64,000 nucleotides of DNA from Thermatribacter velox (GCF_038396615.1 NZ_CP121689.1:942001-1006000), one strand, 5' to 3'; positions 17,418 to 26,981 are shown, numbered from the stretch's first letter. Translations and numbers: made by a program. The notes: generated from the sequence alone by a model not told the origin.

Positions 17418-18875
17418 ATGGATCTTGTAGCAGGCATAGATGTGGGCACGCAAGGAGTACGCTGTATTGCAAGTGACTTGAAGGGCAATATTGTGGCTGA
17501 AAGCAGAGAAACGATAACTCGTTCCTGGCTGGAAGGGGTGTTTTTCGAACAAGACCCTGAAGAATGGTGGGACAAAACGCTTGCCTGCCTAAGGCGATTG
17601 CTATATCGTCTTCGTCAAAAAAACAGTAATCATGCTTCGATAAAAGCATTGGCTGTGGATTCCACCTCGGGTTCAGTTATTCCGGTCGACGTAAAAGGAA
17701 GAGTCTTGAGAAGAGCAATAATGTATAACGATACCAGGGCGAAAGAGGAGGCTTTCTTGATCAATCAGTTCGCAAAAACGTTTATCGAAAACCTTGGCTA
17801 CAAATTTGGAGCGTCTTTTGCCCTATCCAAAGTATTGTGGATAAAAAGAAATGAACCCTCCATTTTTGAACAAACTCGCTTTTTTATCCATCCTACAGAT
17901 TTTATCAACGCCAAACTAACCGGTGAATGGGGTATTTCTGACATTTCGAACTGCCTCAAAATGGGGTATGACCTCATCAATAACTGCTGGCCAGAGTTCA
18001 TTGAAAAAGATTTAGGCATTCCCCTCTGCAAGTTACCCAAAGTAGTTCCAACCGGTGAAGTCATAGGCACGGTTTCCAAAGAAGTTGCTGATGAACTCGG
18101 ATTATCTCCAAAAACTCTGGTTGTAGCAGGAGCTACTGACGGTACGGCTGCTTTTTACGCTTCTGGAGCACATGGTTTAGGAGACCTTTCTTCCACCCTG
18201 GGGACGACGCTGGTCTTAAGAGGGATATCAAAATCGCTGATTAGAGACCCCCGGGGTAGAATTTACTGTCACCGCCATCCCGAAGGAATGTGGTTGCCTG
18301 GTGGTGCCAGTAATACCGGTGGAGAGTGTTTACAGAAGCTTTTCCCCGGAGAAGAGTACCGGGCTTGGGACAGAAAGGTTAGTGAAAGTGTTTCCCTACC
18401 TACCGGAATTGTTTTTTACCCACTGATGAGGGAAGGCGAAAGACTACCTTTTTCCTGTCAGGAGGCACGCTCATTTAAAATAGGCAAAGAAAATACTCAG
18501 GAAGAGCTCTATGCAGCTTGCCTTGAAGGAGTAGGCTATGTAGAGCGCTTCGCCATAGAACTTTTGGAAAGGCTTGGAGTTGATAAAGTAAAGAAGATAT
18601 TCGCTTCAGGAAGCGGTGCAAAAAGTGAACTCTGGTGCAGAATCAGAGCTTCTATAAGTGGCTTACCGCTTTGTGTTCCAGCCTCAGAAGAAGCAGCAAT
18701 GGGAGCCTGTGTAATCGCCAGCGCTCAGTATTGGGGAGGGATTAGCAAAGCGGTGAGAGAAATGATACGCATTGAAAAGGTTTTTGAACCGGACCCTGCT
18801 TTGCAGGAAGCGTATCAGGAAAAATATGCTTGCTTTGTCGAAGAATGCGAGAAAAGGGGGTACGCTCTTGACTGA
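17418..18875 (+). CDS. FGGY-family carbohydrate kinase (xylulokinase-like)
   Basis: A 485-residue sugar kinase. The N-terminal phosphate loop is GIDVGTQGVRCIASDLKG, followed by VDSTSGSVIPVD, the HPTDFINAKLTGEWGISDISN stretch typical of xylulokinase-type members, the second domain GATDGTAAFYASG and the signature-like EGVGYVERFAIELLERLG with FASGSGAKSELW near the end. The sugar (xylulose, ribulose, glycerol or other) cannot be told from sequence. It overlaps the next gene by eight bases and forms an operon with an inositol-phosphatase-like protein and a radical SAM protein. Confidence 0.88.
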   Translation: MDLVAGIDVGTQGVRCIASDLKGNIVAESRETITRSWLEGVFFEQDPEEWWDKTLACLRRLLYRLRQKNSNHASIKALAVDSTSGSVIPVDVKGRVLRRAIMYNDTRAKEEAFLINQFAKTFIENLGYKFGASFALSKVLWIKRNEPSIFEQTRFFIHPTDFINAKLTGEWGISDISNCLKMGYDLINNCWPEFIEKDLGIPLCKLPKVVPTGEVIGTVSKEVADELGLSPKTLVVAGATDGTAAFYASGAHGLGDLSSTLGTTLVLRGISKSLIRDPRGRIYCHRHPEGMWLPGGASNTGGECLQKLFPGEEYRAWDRKVSESVSLPTGIVFYPLMREGERLPFSCQEARSFKIGKENTQEELYAACLEGVGYVERFAIELLERLGVDKVKKIFASGSGAKSELWCRIRASISGLPLCVPASEEAAMGACVIASAQYWGGISKAVREMIRIEKVFEPDPALQEAYQEKYACFVEECEKRGYALD

Positions 18876-19668
18876 AAAAAGATTGGAAACTGCGCTGAAA
18901 GTTGCTCACCAGGCTGGTGAATTTTTACTTTCTAAAAAGGAAGCAATTTTGACCATTGACCAAAAAAGCAGCTGGGCAGACCTGGTAACCAATGTCGACT
19001 TAGAAGCTCAGGAATTAATTATCAGTCTCTTAAAAACTTCCTTTCCAGATGACTTTTTCTTTGGGGAAGAAGGCTCTATTTCTCTGGAACACTTAAATAA
19101 AACCTGGGTCATTGACCCAATCGATGGTACAAGTAATTTCATATACAGGTTGCCTTTTTTCTCGGTTTCTATAGCTTTTTTCGAGCTTGGCGTACCAACC
19201 ATCGGCATCGTTCACATACCCGAACTAAGAGAAACCTTTTGGGCTGCAAGGGGCAAAGGAGCCTACTTAAATGGCAAGAGAATTTGCATTAGCGGAAAGA
19301 AAACCCTGGATAGTGCGCTGATTGCTACTGGTTTTCCTTATGACATTGCGTTGAGAGAGAAAAGCGCTTCCCTCTACACAGAGCTTCTTCCTGCAGTTAA
19401 CGATCTGAGGGCTTATGGAGCAGCTTCGATCGAACTTTGCTACGTTGCTTGTGGTCGTTTTGATGCATACTTCGAACCCCAGGTGGCTCTCTACGATATA
19501 GCTGCTTCTTTGGTTGTCTTGAGTGAAGCTGGCGGAGAGTTTAAAAGCCTTGATGGAAAAGAGTGGGAACCCACTTCCACCTCCCTTATTGCTGCAAATC
19601 ACCACCTTTTACTGGAACTGCTTGAATTCCTTGCCATGAGAAAAAATAGACCCAATGGGAACCTGTAA
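18868..19668 (+). CDS. Inositol-monophosphatase-family phosphatase
   Basis: A 266-residue Mg-dependent sugar/inositol phosphatase. It has all three metal motifs: FFGEEGS, WVIDPIDGTSNFIY and, near the C-terminus, YDIAASLVVLSEAGG. Members dephosphorylate inositol phosphates, fructose 1,6-bisphosphate or PAP, and this sequence does not say which. The start is TTG 18868, placed seven bases after AAAGGGGG and overlapping the kinase gene's stop; the frame extends upstream but through the kinase coding sequence. Its 3' end overlaps the radical SAM gene by 14 bases. Confidence 0.88.
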   Translation: MTEKRLETALKVAHQAGEFLLSKKEAILTIDQKSSWADLVTNVDLEAQELIISLLKTSFPDDFFFGEEGSISLEHLNKTWVIDPIDGTSNFIYRLPFFSVSIAFFELGVPTIGIVHIPELRETFWAARGKGAYLNGKRICISGKKTLDSALIATGFPYDIALREKSASLYTELLPAVNDLRAYGAASIELCYVACGRFDAYFEPQVALYDIAASLVVLSEAGGEFKSLDGKEWEPTSTSLIAANHHLLLELLEFLAMRKNRPNGNL

Positions 19669-20758
19669 CATATGTGGTCGCAAAAGCAGACTTATAAGTG
19701 AAGTGCTTGCTTTGTGCAGGAAGTGCATCCTACAACATCCTCAGAAAGCTTTGCAAAGAGCGGACCAGGTGCACCGACTGGTCCGTAAAGAACTGGACCT
19801 TCCTGAATACCCACCACGTCAAGGCAAGGTAAGGTGTTCCCTATGCTTCCATCAATGTGCAATGCGCGATGGAGAACATGGTTACTGTGGGTTGTACGAA
19901 AACCGCAATAACCGTCTTCGATACCGTACTGGTAACCCTCAGAAGGGACTCCTGCATTGGTACTACGATTCCTTGCCAACCAATTGTGTAGCCTCATGGA
20001 TTTGCCCTTATGGGAAAAAAGCAAGTTTTTCCTTACCTGATTTAAGAAAATACTACAACCTGGCTATATTCTACGGAAGTTGTTCTCTGAATTGTCTTTT
20101 TTGTCAGAACTGGCACTACCACCATCTGCTACAAAAAATGGAACCGCTATACAGCGTCAATGAATTGCTTGAGAAAGTAACCAGACAGGTGGCTTGTATC
20201 TGCTTTTTTGGAGGAGACCCTGTACCCCAACTCCACCATGCTATTGCTCTCTCCCGACTCGCAATTCAAAAAGCAGAAGCAGAACAACGTCTTCTCACTT
20301 TGCGCATTTGCTTTGAAACCTGTGGCAACATGAACGAAAACCTCCTGTTCCAGGCTTTCAAGGTTTCCGCGCATAGCGGAGGATGTATTAAGTTTGACCT
20401 CAAGGCTTTTAATGATACACTGCATCGCGTTCTTACTGGCTTCTCCAATCAGAAAACCTTGGATAATTTTGCCAGAATTGTAAATTGGCGTAAAACGCAA
20501 GGAGGAGAGGCTTTTCTTTTAACTGCAAGCACTCCTCTGATTCCAGGATACGTAGAAGAAGAGGAAGTGTATGAAATAGCCCGTTACATCGCCAATCTGG
20601 ATCCTTCGATTCCCTACACCCTGCTGGCTTTTTCACCCCAATTCTATTTTTACGATTTGCCCCAGACAAGCAGAAAAACTGCTTTGCGCTGTCTGGAAGA
20701 AGCTCGAAAAGCAGGACTGGAGAGAGTAACTATAGAAAACGTGTTTCTCCTGAACTGA
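19655..20758 (+). CDS. Radical SAM protein, PflA-activase-like
   Basis: A 367-residue radical SAM enzyme. The [4Fe-4S]-binding CxxxCxxC is in YGSCSLNCLFCQNW (Cys at about 144, 148, 151), followed by the FFGGDP variant of the SAM-binding GGE motif. The N-terminus has two Cys pairs that could bind zinc (CNICGRKS...CRKC), then CSLCFHQC...GYCG and YYDSLPTNCVASWICP, which resemble the leader of PflA/PflX-like proteins. The substrate is unknown. Last gene of the kinase operon, overlapping the phosphatase gene by 14 bases; that linkage hints at a sugar-derived or cofactor pathway. Confidence 0.82.
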   Translation: MGTCNICGRKSRLISEVLALCRKCILQHPQKALQRADQVHRLVRKELDLPEYPPRQGKVRCSLCFHQCAMRDGEHGYCGLYENRNNRLRYRTGNPQKGLLHWYYDSLPTNCVASWICPYGKKASFSLPDLRKYYNLAIFYGSCSLNCLFCQNWHYHHLLQKMEPLYSVNELLEKVTRQVACICFFGGDPVPQLHHAIALSRLAIQKAEAEQRLLTLRICFETCGNMNENLLFQAFKVSAHSGGCIKFDLKAFNDTLHRVLTGFSNQKTLDNFARIVNWRKTQGGEAFLLTASTPLIPGYVEEEEVYEIARYIANLDPSIPYTLLAFSPQFYFYDLPQTSRKTALRCLEEARKAGLERVTIENVFLLN

Positions 20759-20969
20759 GAGACCAGTTGAGGCAAGAACTAAAAACCCATTCTTTTGACA
20801 AAGCGGTAACCTGGTATAAAAATTACAAACAAGGAATAAACAAACTGTGCTTTTGTTAATTATCCATTCGAAAACAAAAATTTTTTGAAAAAACTATAAA
20901 GATACAGAAACAAAAACCGATATATTAAGTAAAATACTTCTAAATAAAAAACTCAAGGGGTGAAAGACA

Positions 20970-21746
20970 ATGCATAGTATTACTGGTAAAAGATTTAAAG
21001 TTTTAGCATGCCGCTCCATGTGGCGTGAAGTTTCTCTACTTGCTTCGCAGTCACCCAATGTGTGTGATGTTGAGTTTCTCCCTCTGGGACTTCATAACGA
21101 TCCTCCGAGCTTGCGCCAGACACTTCAGGAAAAAATACACGCCACCTCACCCCAAAAAATGAGTTATCAGCAGGAAGGCCTTGAGTTTGAGTACGATTAT
21201 GATGCCATTGTGCTTGCCTACGGTTTGTGCAGTAATGGTACCGAGGGACTTAGCTCAAAACGCTATCAACTGGTTATCCCGCGGGTTCACGATTGCATAA
21301 GCCTGCTCCTTGGTTCTTCAGAACTATACCACTACTACTTTGAAAAATACCGGGGAATCTACTGGTATTCGTCGGGATGGATTGAACACAGCATTCAACC
21401 CAGCAGGGAACGAAGAGAACTCATCTATCAAATTTTTAAAAATAAATTTGGTGAAGAAAACGCAGCTTTCTTAATGCAACTTGAAGATAACTGGCAAAGA
21501 GAGTATAGCAGAGCTATATACATTAGCTGGGGATTCTCCGTAGACGAGAAATACTGTCGCTTTACCCAAGAGTGTGCAGAATTTCTGGGCTGGGAATTTG
21601 AGGAGGTCAGAGGTGACACAAAGTTACTCTCTGACCTCCTGCGCGGAGCCTGGGATGAGGAAAGATTTTTAATAGTAAAGCCTGGAGAGGTAATAGAAGC
21701 AAGCGGCGACAAAAATATTTTTTGTAAAAGGTGCGTGGTTGAGTAA
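20970..21746 (+). CDS. DUF1638 family protein
   Basis: A 258-residue protein with the family's central signature IVLAYGLCSNGTEGL followed by VIPRVHDCISLLLGS (about residues 88-122), so it fits DUF1638. Two conserved Cys (YGLC, HDC) may bind metal or a corrinoid. In other anaerobes DUF1638 genes often sit beside MttB-like corrinoid methyltransferases; here no such gene adjoins, though a UroD/MtaA-like gene lies at 2116-3228. AGGGGTG precedes ATG 20970. Function is unknown. Confidence 0.75.
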   Translation: MHSITGKRFKVLACRSMWREVSLLASQSPNVCDVEFLPLGLHNDPPSLRQTLQEKIHATSPQKMSYQQEGLEFEYDYDAIVLAYGLCSNGTEGLSSKRYQLVIPRVHDCISLLLGSSELYHYYFEKYRGIYWYSSGWIEHSIQPSRERRELIYQIFKNKFGEENAAFLMQLEDNWQREYSRAIYISWGFSVDEKYCRFTQECAEFLGWEFEEVRGDTKLLSDLLRGAWDEERFLIVKPGEVIEASGDKNIFCKRCVVE

Positions 21747-21809
21747 TCAGTAAATTCATTGCTTTTGCAAAAATCCTTTAGTTACCGTTGCAGTTGCTTT
21801 CAGATATTG

Positions 21810-22850
21810 TCACTGTCCGAAGTTAAAAAGCACTTTGCCTCCTGAACCTTCCTCAGCTACCTGAAAAGCACTTTCGTACTCCTCGATGCTGAAACGGTGG
21901 GTAATAACCTGCTTCAAAAACTCACTATTTTGTTTTGCCAGAGCAGATACTTTTTCCCAGGTATCCCAGATTCGTCTGCCAAAAAACCCAACAATCTCCA
22001 GCTCTCTCAATACGATTTCCGGGGATAACTGCAAAGAAAGTGCTTCCTGACTGTGACCAATACACATCACTTTCGCCCCGACTCTGGTGGCAGCAATTGC
22101 CTCTTTGAGCGTTTTCACGCTACCCGAAGCTTCAATAATCACACCCAGCCCTTTCTCGAAACCCAGAGTTCCATCGAGTGTTTCTCTCAAAGAAGACTGC
22201 CGAACGTCAACACTCACATCGGCACCCAACTTTTTAGCCAGTTCCAAACGATAGGAGTTTATATCAGCGGCTACAATGCGCGAAGCACCCATAAGACGTG
22301 AAAAAGCAATTGCAAAAAGACCTATAGGGCCACAACCTATCACCAGAACTGTCTCGCCCTTCACTTCTCCTCGTTCCACTGCACGAAAGGGAATACCCAT
22401 GGGTTCAAAGAGACAACCAGTTTCATAATCCACCTCTTCAGGGAGGGCAAAAACGGCTCTTTCTGAAACAGTAACATACTCTGCAAAACACCCATTGACC
22501 TGATGTCCAAAAAGGAGCATGTTCTCACAGGTATGGGCCCTTCCATTCAGGCACTGCCAACATTTACCACAAGAAATGTGGGTATCCACAGCTACTCGGT
22601 CGCCAGCTTTAAAGTGTTTGACGTTCTTGCCTACTTCCACAACAGTGCCTGAACATTCATGCCCAGGAACAAAAGGAAGCTTTTCGACCAAGGAACTTAC
22701 TGGGGGCATCCAGTGAAGGATCTTTAAATCTGAGCCGCAAATAGCGCTCTTTTGAACTTTGATAAGCACTTCATTTTCGAGCGGTTCAGGAACCGGCATA
22801 TCAGCAATTTCAAGACCTGGCCCTTGATGGGTTTTAAGAAGAGCTTTCAT
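21810..22850 (-). CDS. Zinc-dependent medium-chain dehydrogenase (sorbitol/threonine DH-like)
   Basis: A 346-residue NAD(P)-linked alcohol or polyol dehydrogenase. Catalytic zinc ligands are in AICGSDL and PGHECSGTVVEVG; the structural zinc site is CGKCWQCLNGRAHTC; the Rossmann motif is VIGCGPIGLFAI. AAGGAGG abuts the first ATG (22856), so ATG 22850, six bases later, is the better start. It overlaps the preceding 2-hydroxyacid dehydrogenase gene by 17 bases and closes a sugar-type ABC transporter operon, so it probably oxidises the imported sugar, sugar alcohol or derivative. Confidence 0.9.
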   Translation of the reverse strand: MKALLKTHQGPGLEIADMPVPEPLENEVLIKVQKSAICGSDLKILHWMPPVSSLVEKLPFVPGHECSGTVVEVGKNVKHFKAGDRVAVDTHISCGKCWQCLNGRAHTCENMLLFGHQVNGCFAEYVTVSERAVFALPEEVDYETGCLFEPMGIPFRAVERGEVKGETVLVIGCGPIGLFAIAFSRLMGASRIVAADINSYRLELAKKLGADVSVDVRQSSLRETLDGTLGFEKGLGVIIEASGSVKTLKEAIAATRVGAKVMCIGHSQEALSLQLSPEIVLRELEIVGFFGRRIWDTWEKVSALAKQNSEFLKQVITHRFSIEEYESAFQVAEEGSGGKVLFNFGQ

Positions 22851-23835
22851 GAACATCCTCCTTCTGCAAAAGATGGAAATTAACCGAGTGAAGGGGTGGC
22901 TTCCCTTGCAACACCAAAATTACGTTTTTTGCCGACACCTCATCCATGTTTCTCACTGCTTCCCTGGTATCAGCGCCTATATGAGGTGTAGTTATCACAT
23001 TAGGTAGTTCTAAGATAGGATTATCAAAGGGTGGTTCTTGAGAGAAAACGTCCAGCGCAGCACCTGCAATCCTGCCTTCTTTTAGAACGTCGTACAGTGC
23101 TTTCTCGTCAACTATCCCTCCTCTTGCAGTATTAATCAGAAAAGCCGTTCTTTTCATCAAAGCTAACCTTTCACGGTTGATTAGCTTCCTGGTTTTCTCG
23201 TTTAAAGGAAGATGCAGGGTAACAAAATCAGAGGTCTGTAAAAGCTGTTCCAGGTCGGTGTACTGGAATTGTGGGTGTGACGCAAGCTCCTGGTCAGGCA
23301 CAAGGTCATATCCCAGAACCCGCATGTCCAGAGCCATTGCTTTTTTAGCCACTCTTTTCCCAATTCTTCCTGTGCCAACGACACCAAGGATTTTGCCTTC
23401 AAGTTCCATTCCCACCATTTTCCCCCATTGTTTTTTTCGCAAATCCTCGTGTAGTTGCACAACATGGCGGGTAAGCATGAACAGGAAAGCAATGGTAAGT
23501 TCAGCAACCGCATTTTCATTACTACCTGGAGCATTGGTAACCACAATACCTCTTCGGGTAGCTGCTTCAATATCTACGTTGTCCACACCTACCCCATGTT
23601 TAGAGACAACCTTTAAGTTTTTTGCTTTTTCAAAAACCCTTTCGGTAAGTAGTTCCAGGCCGAAAATAAGAGCGTCAAAGGGCGCAATCACTTCCAAAAG
23701 CTGATTTTCTGTTAAGGGATGAGGATAAGGAGGAAAAACAGGTTCTATACCGTTTTCTCGAAGAATTTCCTCTGCTTGCGAAAATTTACCAAAAGAAGCC
23801 TGGGGAGTAATAAGAACCTTTGCTTTGCTCATCAT
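22834..23835 (-). CDS. D-2-hydroxyacid dehydrogenase (SerA-like)
   Basis: A 333-residue NAD-dependent dehydrogenase of the 3-phosphoglycerate dehydrogenase/glyoxylate reductase family. It shows the Rossmann segment LGVVGTGRIGKRVAKKA, the catalytic Arg in INTARGGIVDEKAL, Glu in DVFSQEPP and His in TPHIGADT. It lacks the ACT tail of long SerA proteins. Located between a permease gene (one base away) and a zinc dehydrogenase (17-base overlap), it more likely reduces or oxidises a sugar-acid intermediate than 3-phosphoglycerate, though serC elsewhere in the window shows serine synthesis is present. Confidence 0.88.
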   Translation of the reverse strand: MMSKAKVLITPQASFGKFSQAEEILRENGIEPVFPPYPHPLTENQLLEVIAPFDALIFGLELLTERVFEKAKNLKVVSKHGVGVDNVDIEAATRRGIVVTNAPGSNENAVAELTIAFLFMLTRHVVQLHEDLRKKQWGKMVGMELEGKILGVVGTGRIGKRVAKKAMALDMRVLGYDLVPDQELASHPQFQYTDLEQLLQTSDFVTLHLPLNEKTRKLINRERLALMKRTAFLINTARGGIVDEKALYDVLKEGRIAGAALDVFSQEPPFDNPILELPNVITTPHIGADTREAVRNMDEVSAKNVILVLQGKPPLHSVNFHLLQKEDVHESSS

Positions 23836-23836
23836 C

Positions 23837-24730
23837 TCAACCCTTTACCGCCCCAGCAACAATGCCCATTCTCACAAAGCGCTGAACAGTCAGGTACAGG
23901 AGGGCTGGTACCAATCCAGCGAATATGGTAGTTGCTGCCAACGCGCCAGGGTCAACAATCTCGCCACCATAAAGAAAGAATCCAATATGCAGAGGTAGAG
24001 TGTACTTATCAACATCGTTTATGAGGACTGTGGCAAAAATAACATCCCCCCAAGAAAGCACAAAGGAAAAAATGGCCACAGTGACCAGACCCGGAGCTGC
24101 CAGAGGGAGGGTAATCCTTAAAAAAGCCTGAAAGCGCGAACAGCCATCAACCATCGCTGCTTCATCGAGTTCCCGGGGTATACCCATAAAGTACCCGCTC
24201 AACATGTAGGTAGCGAAAGGTATGGTATAAGCAAGATGCACTATACTTAAACCAAACAGAGAATCAGTAAGACCTATTCTTTTTAAAATAAGAGTCATAG
24301 GAACCATCAGGATGAAAGGAGGAAAAACATACGCAAAAAGAATCAATGAAGAGGCAAACTTTTTGCCTGGGTAAACAAAACGTGCCAGGTTATAACCTGC
24401 AAGACTGGACACCACCATGGTAAAGGTTACCGCGAGAACCGAAACCCAAAGGGTATTCAAAAGGGGTCGGTTAATGGTTGAAGAAATAGTTAACGACACT
24501 CCAGTAACTTCTTCCATAGATATTTCGCCAGGGGCTAATTCTCTTTTCCCAGAAAAAATCTTCCTGAAATTGTTAAGAGTCAGATTGCTCGAGGGCGCCA
24601 GGTTCCAGGCCTCTTCCTCAGGGGAGAAGGCAGTTTTAATAATCCAGTAAACTGGTATAAAAATCCACAGAAGGAGGATCACACTGAAAATGATAATTTG
24701 AATATTTTTTGAAAAATTTCTTTTCCTCAT
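23837..24730 (-). CDS. ABC sugar transporter permease, MalG-like
   Basis: A 297-residue inner-membrane permease with about six transmembrane segments. The cytoplasmic EAA loop reads ELDEAAMVDGCSRFQAFLRITLPLAAPG. The N-terminal segment plus the long periplasmic insert before the second helix is usual for the MalG side of carbohydrate (CUT1) importers. Its start overlaps the stop of the partner permease by four bases. No nucleotide-binding subunit is encoded in this operon. Confidence 0.92.
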   Translation of the reverse strand: MRKRNFSKNIQIIIFSVILLLWIFIPVYWIIKTAFSPEEEAWNLAPSSNLTLNNFRKIFSGKRELAPGEISMEEVTGVSLTISSTINRPLLNTLWVSVLAVTFTMVVSSLAGYNLARFVYPGKKFASSLILFAYVFPPFILMVPMTLILKRIGLTDSLFGLSIVHLAYTIPFATYMLSGYFMGIPRELDEAAMVDGCSRFQAFLRITLPLAAPGLVTVAIFSFVLSWGDVIFATVLINDVDKYTLPLHIGFFLYGGEIVDPGALAATTIFAGLVPALLYLTVQRFVRMGIVAGAVKG

Positions 24731-25590
24731 TGCGAACCTCCCATCTGGCGAAGAGTGAAGAAGATGAGGATTGCAAATATGGGCAGAATGCTAACTGCAT
24801 AGGCAGAAGCCAGAGGATAGTTTAATCCCAGCAAAAAGGCTATTTTGTAAGTAGCTATCGGAATGGTCAGCGTTGCATCGGCAGGGCCGCCTCCGGTCAT
24901 CATCTTGGGAATAACAAAATCCCCCATGGTCCACATCAGCGAGAGACTGCAAACAATCCAGAATACAGGCTTCAGTATGGGGAGGGTAACATAGAGAAAC
25001 TTTTGCCAGGAAGAAGCACCGTCGATGGAAGCGCTTTCATAGAGCTCTTCAGGTATGGCCTGCAAGCCCGCCAGAAAGCCGAGATAGAAAAAAGGCCATC
25101 CATGCCACACATTTACAAGGATTATGGAGGGCATAGCATATTCAAAGCCCAACCAGTGAATGGGCTTTAAACCAAATAAAGAGAGCAGAAAATTACCTAT
25201 GCCTCGATAATCATAAATGAACCAGAAAAGAACAGCACAAATGAAAGGAGGAAGTGCCCAGGGTAGAATTGAAATAGCTCTTAGGAAGCCTCTCCCACGA
25301 AATTTTTGATTTAAAAAGACAGCCACTGCTAACCCGATTACTGCCTTAATGCCGACTGCTGGAAAAGCATAAAGAAAAGTGTTTTTTAAGCTCTTGTAAA
25401 AAAGCGCGTCCTTCAGGATGCGGGTAAAGTTTGCAAAACCAATAAAAACAGCTTCTCTGCCCAAAGGCATTTTATAAAAGCTCAGAGCAAATATATAAAC
25501 AAGGGGTATTATCAAAACGAAAGTCAAAAAGAAAAGAGCCGGTAGAAGATAAAACCAGTCATCTAATCTTTTTAGAAGTCGCAAATTCAT
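24727..25590 (-). CDS. ABC sugar transporter permease, MalF/UgpA-like
   Basis: A 287-residue permease with six predicted transmembrane helices and the EAA motif ELYESASIDGASSWQKFLYVTLPILKP. It is the partner of the MalG-like permease. ATG 25590 is preferred over TTG 25593 because AGAAGGGG lies just upstream. A perfect 17-bp hairpin (25600-25637) separates it from the binding-protein gene and comes within seven bases of the ribosome binding site, so its translation or message level is probably set lower than that of the binding protein. Confidence 0.92.
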   Translation of the reverse strand: MNLRLLKRLDDWFYLLPALFFLTFVLIIPLVYIFALSFYKMPLGREAVFIGFANFTRILKDALFYKSLKNTFLYAFPAVGIKAVIGLAVAVFLNQKFRGRGFLRAISILPWALPPFICAVLFWFIYDYRGIGNFLLSLFGLKPIHWLGFEYAMPSIILVNVWHGWPFFYLGFLAGLQAIPEELYESASIDGASSWQKFLYVTLPILKPVFWIVCSLSLMWTMGDFVIPKMMTGGGPADATLTIPIATYKIAFLLGLNYPLASAYAVSILPIFAILIFFTLRQMGGSQ

Positions 25591-25599
25591 CAACCCCTT

Positions 25600-25637
25600 C
25601 TTGAGAGAAGGGGGATTACAATCCCCCTTCTCTCAAG
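25600..25637 (-). promoter_or_regulatory. Intercistronic 17-bp hairpin after the binding-protein gene
   Basis: CTTGAGAGAAGGGGGAT, loop TACA, exact complement. It has no T-run on the minus strand, and lies between the solute-binding protein stop (25650) and the permease start. Likely a 3' stabiliser or processing site that raises binding-protein expression above that of the permeases. Confidence 0.7.
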
Positions 25638-25649
25638 TTTCCTGATTAG

Positions 25650-26981
25650 TTACTCTCCGTAATTTTCTTTGGCCATTTCCTTGAGTTTGGCATCGTATTC
25701 ATCAATTAACTTGTCAGGATCTTCGCCTCGAACTACAGCTCGAATCACCATATCATTAATCATCCAACCGTTTTCAAAGTCTTCCATCACCGAAGTGGCT
25801 TCGCCAAGTGGATAGGTCATCGGCCATTCATCAAACTGGATGCGCATCGCCGCTTCATAGGGATCCATAAGCATTACCGGGTATTTTCCCTGTTTCCAGT
25901 TTTCGCTCAAAACCTGCATCTGGCTCTTAAAAATGGGCAGGTTGTAGAGCTGGGATTGTTCGCACCATCCCTGGCGATATTTTTCTTTATCACCAAGTAT
26001 GACCATTAACGCTTCCTTGGCAAGGTCGGGGTTTTTGGTGGATTTAAAAATGAAATTCGACTCCTGACCTAAGTTGATGGGAAAGGCATCAGGAACTATC
26101 AGTGTTTTAGGAACCAACTCTGGTTTTCCAGTCATAATTGCATACCAGATGCTCATGGGGTTTGAAGTCATGGCCACTCTGCCATCCAGGAAAGCAAGGT
26201 TATTGGAAATATCCACCCACTCACCGGAGTCAGGAGGTGTAAGTCCTCTTTCGTAGATATCTTTAAAGAATGCAAAAACTCTCTTGGTAGCAGAACGATA
26301 GGGCTCTTGCCCAAATACCACTCCTTTGGAAGAACGCTCAGTCATCATACCTCCACCAAAACCGTACCAGTAAAGAAGAAAGGTCCAGGCACAGTCATAA
26401 CCCGTTCCACCTAAGGGAAGACCAATTCCATAAACTCCTTCTTCTACACCGGTGAGTTTTTCTGCAGCTTGCACCACTTCTTCTTCGTTGTCAAAGGGTA
26501 AAAGATCCATTACTCCCGCCTTCTCAAAAAGGTCCTTACGGATATGGAGCCAAGTTATTTCCCAACCCATAGGAATAGCATAGATTTTTCCATTAATGGT
26601 GCCCATCTGGAGTATAACTTCAAAGAAATCATCTCGACCCAGCTGGTCAACAACATCATCAAGAGGCAAAAGGAGCCCTGATTCAGCAAATTTGGTATAG
26701 GGCATACCACCGATAACCATGTCGGGTTCGGTCCCTGAAGCAACAGCGGTAACCACTTTTGCTGCAATATCGCCCACTGGAATCCAGGTAATCTTGACGT
26801 CAATTCCCTTTTCCTGAGCCCATTCGTAAAGCACTGAATTTACCCAATAGGCCTGAGCAGGAGCAAAGGAAGCTCTTCCCCAGATGTTCAACTTAGGCTT
26901 TTCCTGGGCCAGAACAATACTTCCTACCAAAATCACACCGACTAAAACCAGCGTCAACAACATCCATTTCTTCCAGAACAT
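25650..26981 (-). CDS. ABC extracellular solute-binding protein, sugar type
   Basis: A 443-residue binding protein of family 1 (MalE/UgpB-like). The signal peptide is MFWKKWMLL followed by a Val/Leu core ending SIVLAQE near residue 27. Family marks include KITWIPVGDIAAKVVTAVASG, PDMVIGGMPY and YAIPMGWEITWLHIRKDLFEKAG. AGGAGG seven bases before ATG 26981 decides the start over GTG 26984. It is the first gene of the operon; two permeases and two dehydrogenases follow. The dehydrogenases point to a sugar, polyol or uronate as ligand, which cannot be named. Confidence 0.92.
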   Translation of the reverse strand: MFWKKWMLLTLVLVGVILVGSIVLAQEKPKLNIWGRASFAPAQAYWVNSVLYEWAQEKGIDVKITWIPVGDIAAKVVTAVASGTEPDMVIGGMPYTKFAESGLLLPLDDVVDQLGRDDFFEVILQMGTINGKIYAIPMGWEITWLHIRKDLFEKAGVMDLLPFDNEEEVVQAAEKLTGVEEGVYGIGLPLGGTGYDCAWTFLLYWYGFGGGMMTERSSKGVVFGQEPYRSATKRVFAFFKDIYERGLTPPDSGEWVDISNNLAFLDGRVAMTSNPMSIWYAIMTGKPELVPKTLIVPDAFPINLGQESNFIFKSTKNPDLAKEALMVILGDKEKYRQGWCEQSQLYNLPIFKSQMQVLSENWKQGKYPVMLMDPYEAAMRIQFDEWPMTYPLGEATSVMEDFENGWMINDMVIRAVVRGEDPDKLIDEYDAKLKEMAKENYGE

